DNA from: J061 sp003695725 [NCBI: Candidatus Schekmanbacteria bacterium]
GTDB lineage: Bacteria; Schekmanbacteria; GWA2-38-11
Assembly: GCA_003695725.1 (NCBI GenBank)
Contig: RFHX01000060.1
Span: 1-5,821 of the forward strand
Direction of reading: 5' to 3'
Length of the DNA: 5,821 nt
In this document: in pieces, positions 5,819 to 5,821 of the stretch
Position numbering within the stretch: the stretch's first letter is position 1
Layout: every line of letters begins with the position of its first letter
The notes under the pieces: model-generated
Seen by the model: the letters and a program-made list of their open reading frames with translations, nothing else
What the model was told of the DNA's origin: nothing
Databases searched by the model: none
Position numbers and translations under genes: made by a program

Positions 5819-5821
5819 TTA

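Overview
The window looks like a Gram-negative, probably anaerobic bacterium with a moderately AT-rich genome. The reasons are a PEP-CTERM sorting tail (which implies an exosortase elsewhere in the genome and, in known hosts, an outer membrane with exopolysaccharide), an oxygen-labile type of Fe-S cysteine/serine lyase, and two small cysteine-rich families (DUF3795, DUF134/UPF0251) common in anaerobes. No 16S or other strong taxonomic marker is present, so the lineage is not assigned.

Layout. Positions 1-2514 (+) hold the 3' part of a long secreted repeat protein whose reading frame is open to the left edge, so the gene begins outside the window. It has two 100-codon units, ten shorter units of mostly 46-50 codons, a closing beta-rich domain and a C-terminal PEP-CTERM anchor. 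After a 219-base AT-rich gap comes a DUF3795 protein (2734-3126, +). It converges on, and overlaps by 4 bases, a cysteine desulfidase / serine dehydratase-alpha family enzyme (3123-4532, -). Upstream of that enzyme on the same strand lies a DUF134 helix-turn-helix protein with a zinc-ribbon tail (4627-5106, -). A 299-base AT-rich divergent region separates DUF134 from a cold-shock protein gene (5406-5606, +), which has a consensus-like promoter, a leader of about 150 nt, a strong Shine-Dalgarno and a clear intrinsic terminator. The window ends with tRNA-Asn(GTT) at 5746-5818 with its own promoter.

How the genes work together. The only plausible functional pair is DUF134 followed by the lyase. 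They are co-directional and about 94 bases apart, which suggests, but does not prove, a thiol- or metal-sensing regulator next to a cysteine-degrading enzyme. The surface protein, the DUF3795 gene, the cold-shock gene and the tRNA look like independent units. I found no clear undescribed multi-gene system. The most notable points are the recently duplicated 300-bp repeat in the surface protein, the metal-binding tail on the DUF134 protein, an apparent insertion in the lyase, and the shared 15-bp-spaced TTGACA promoters.
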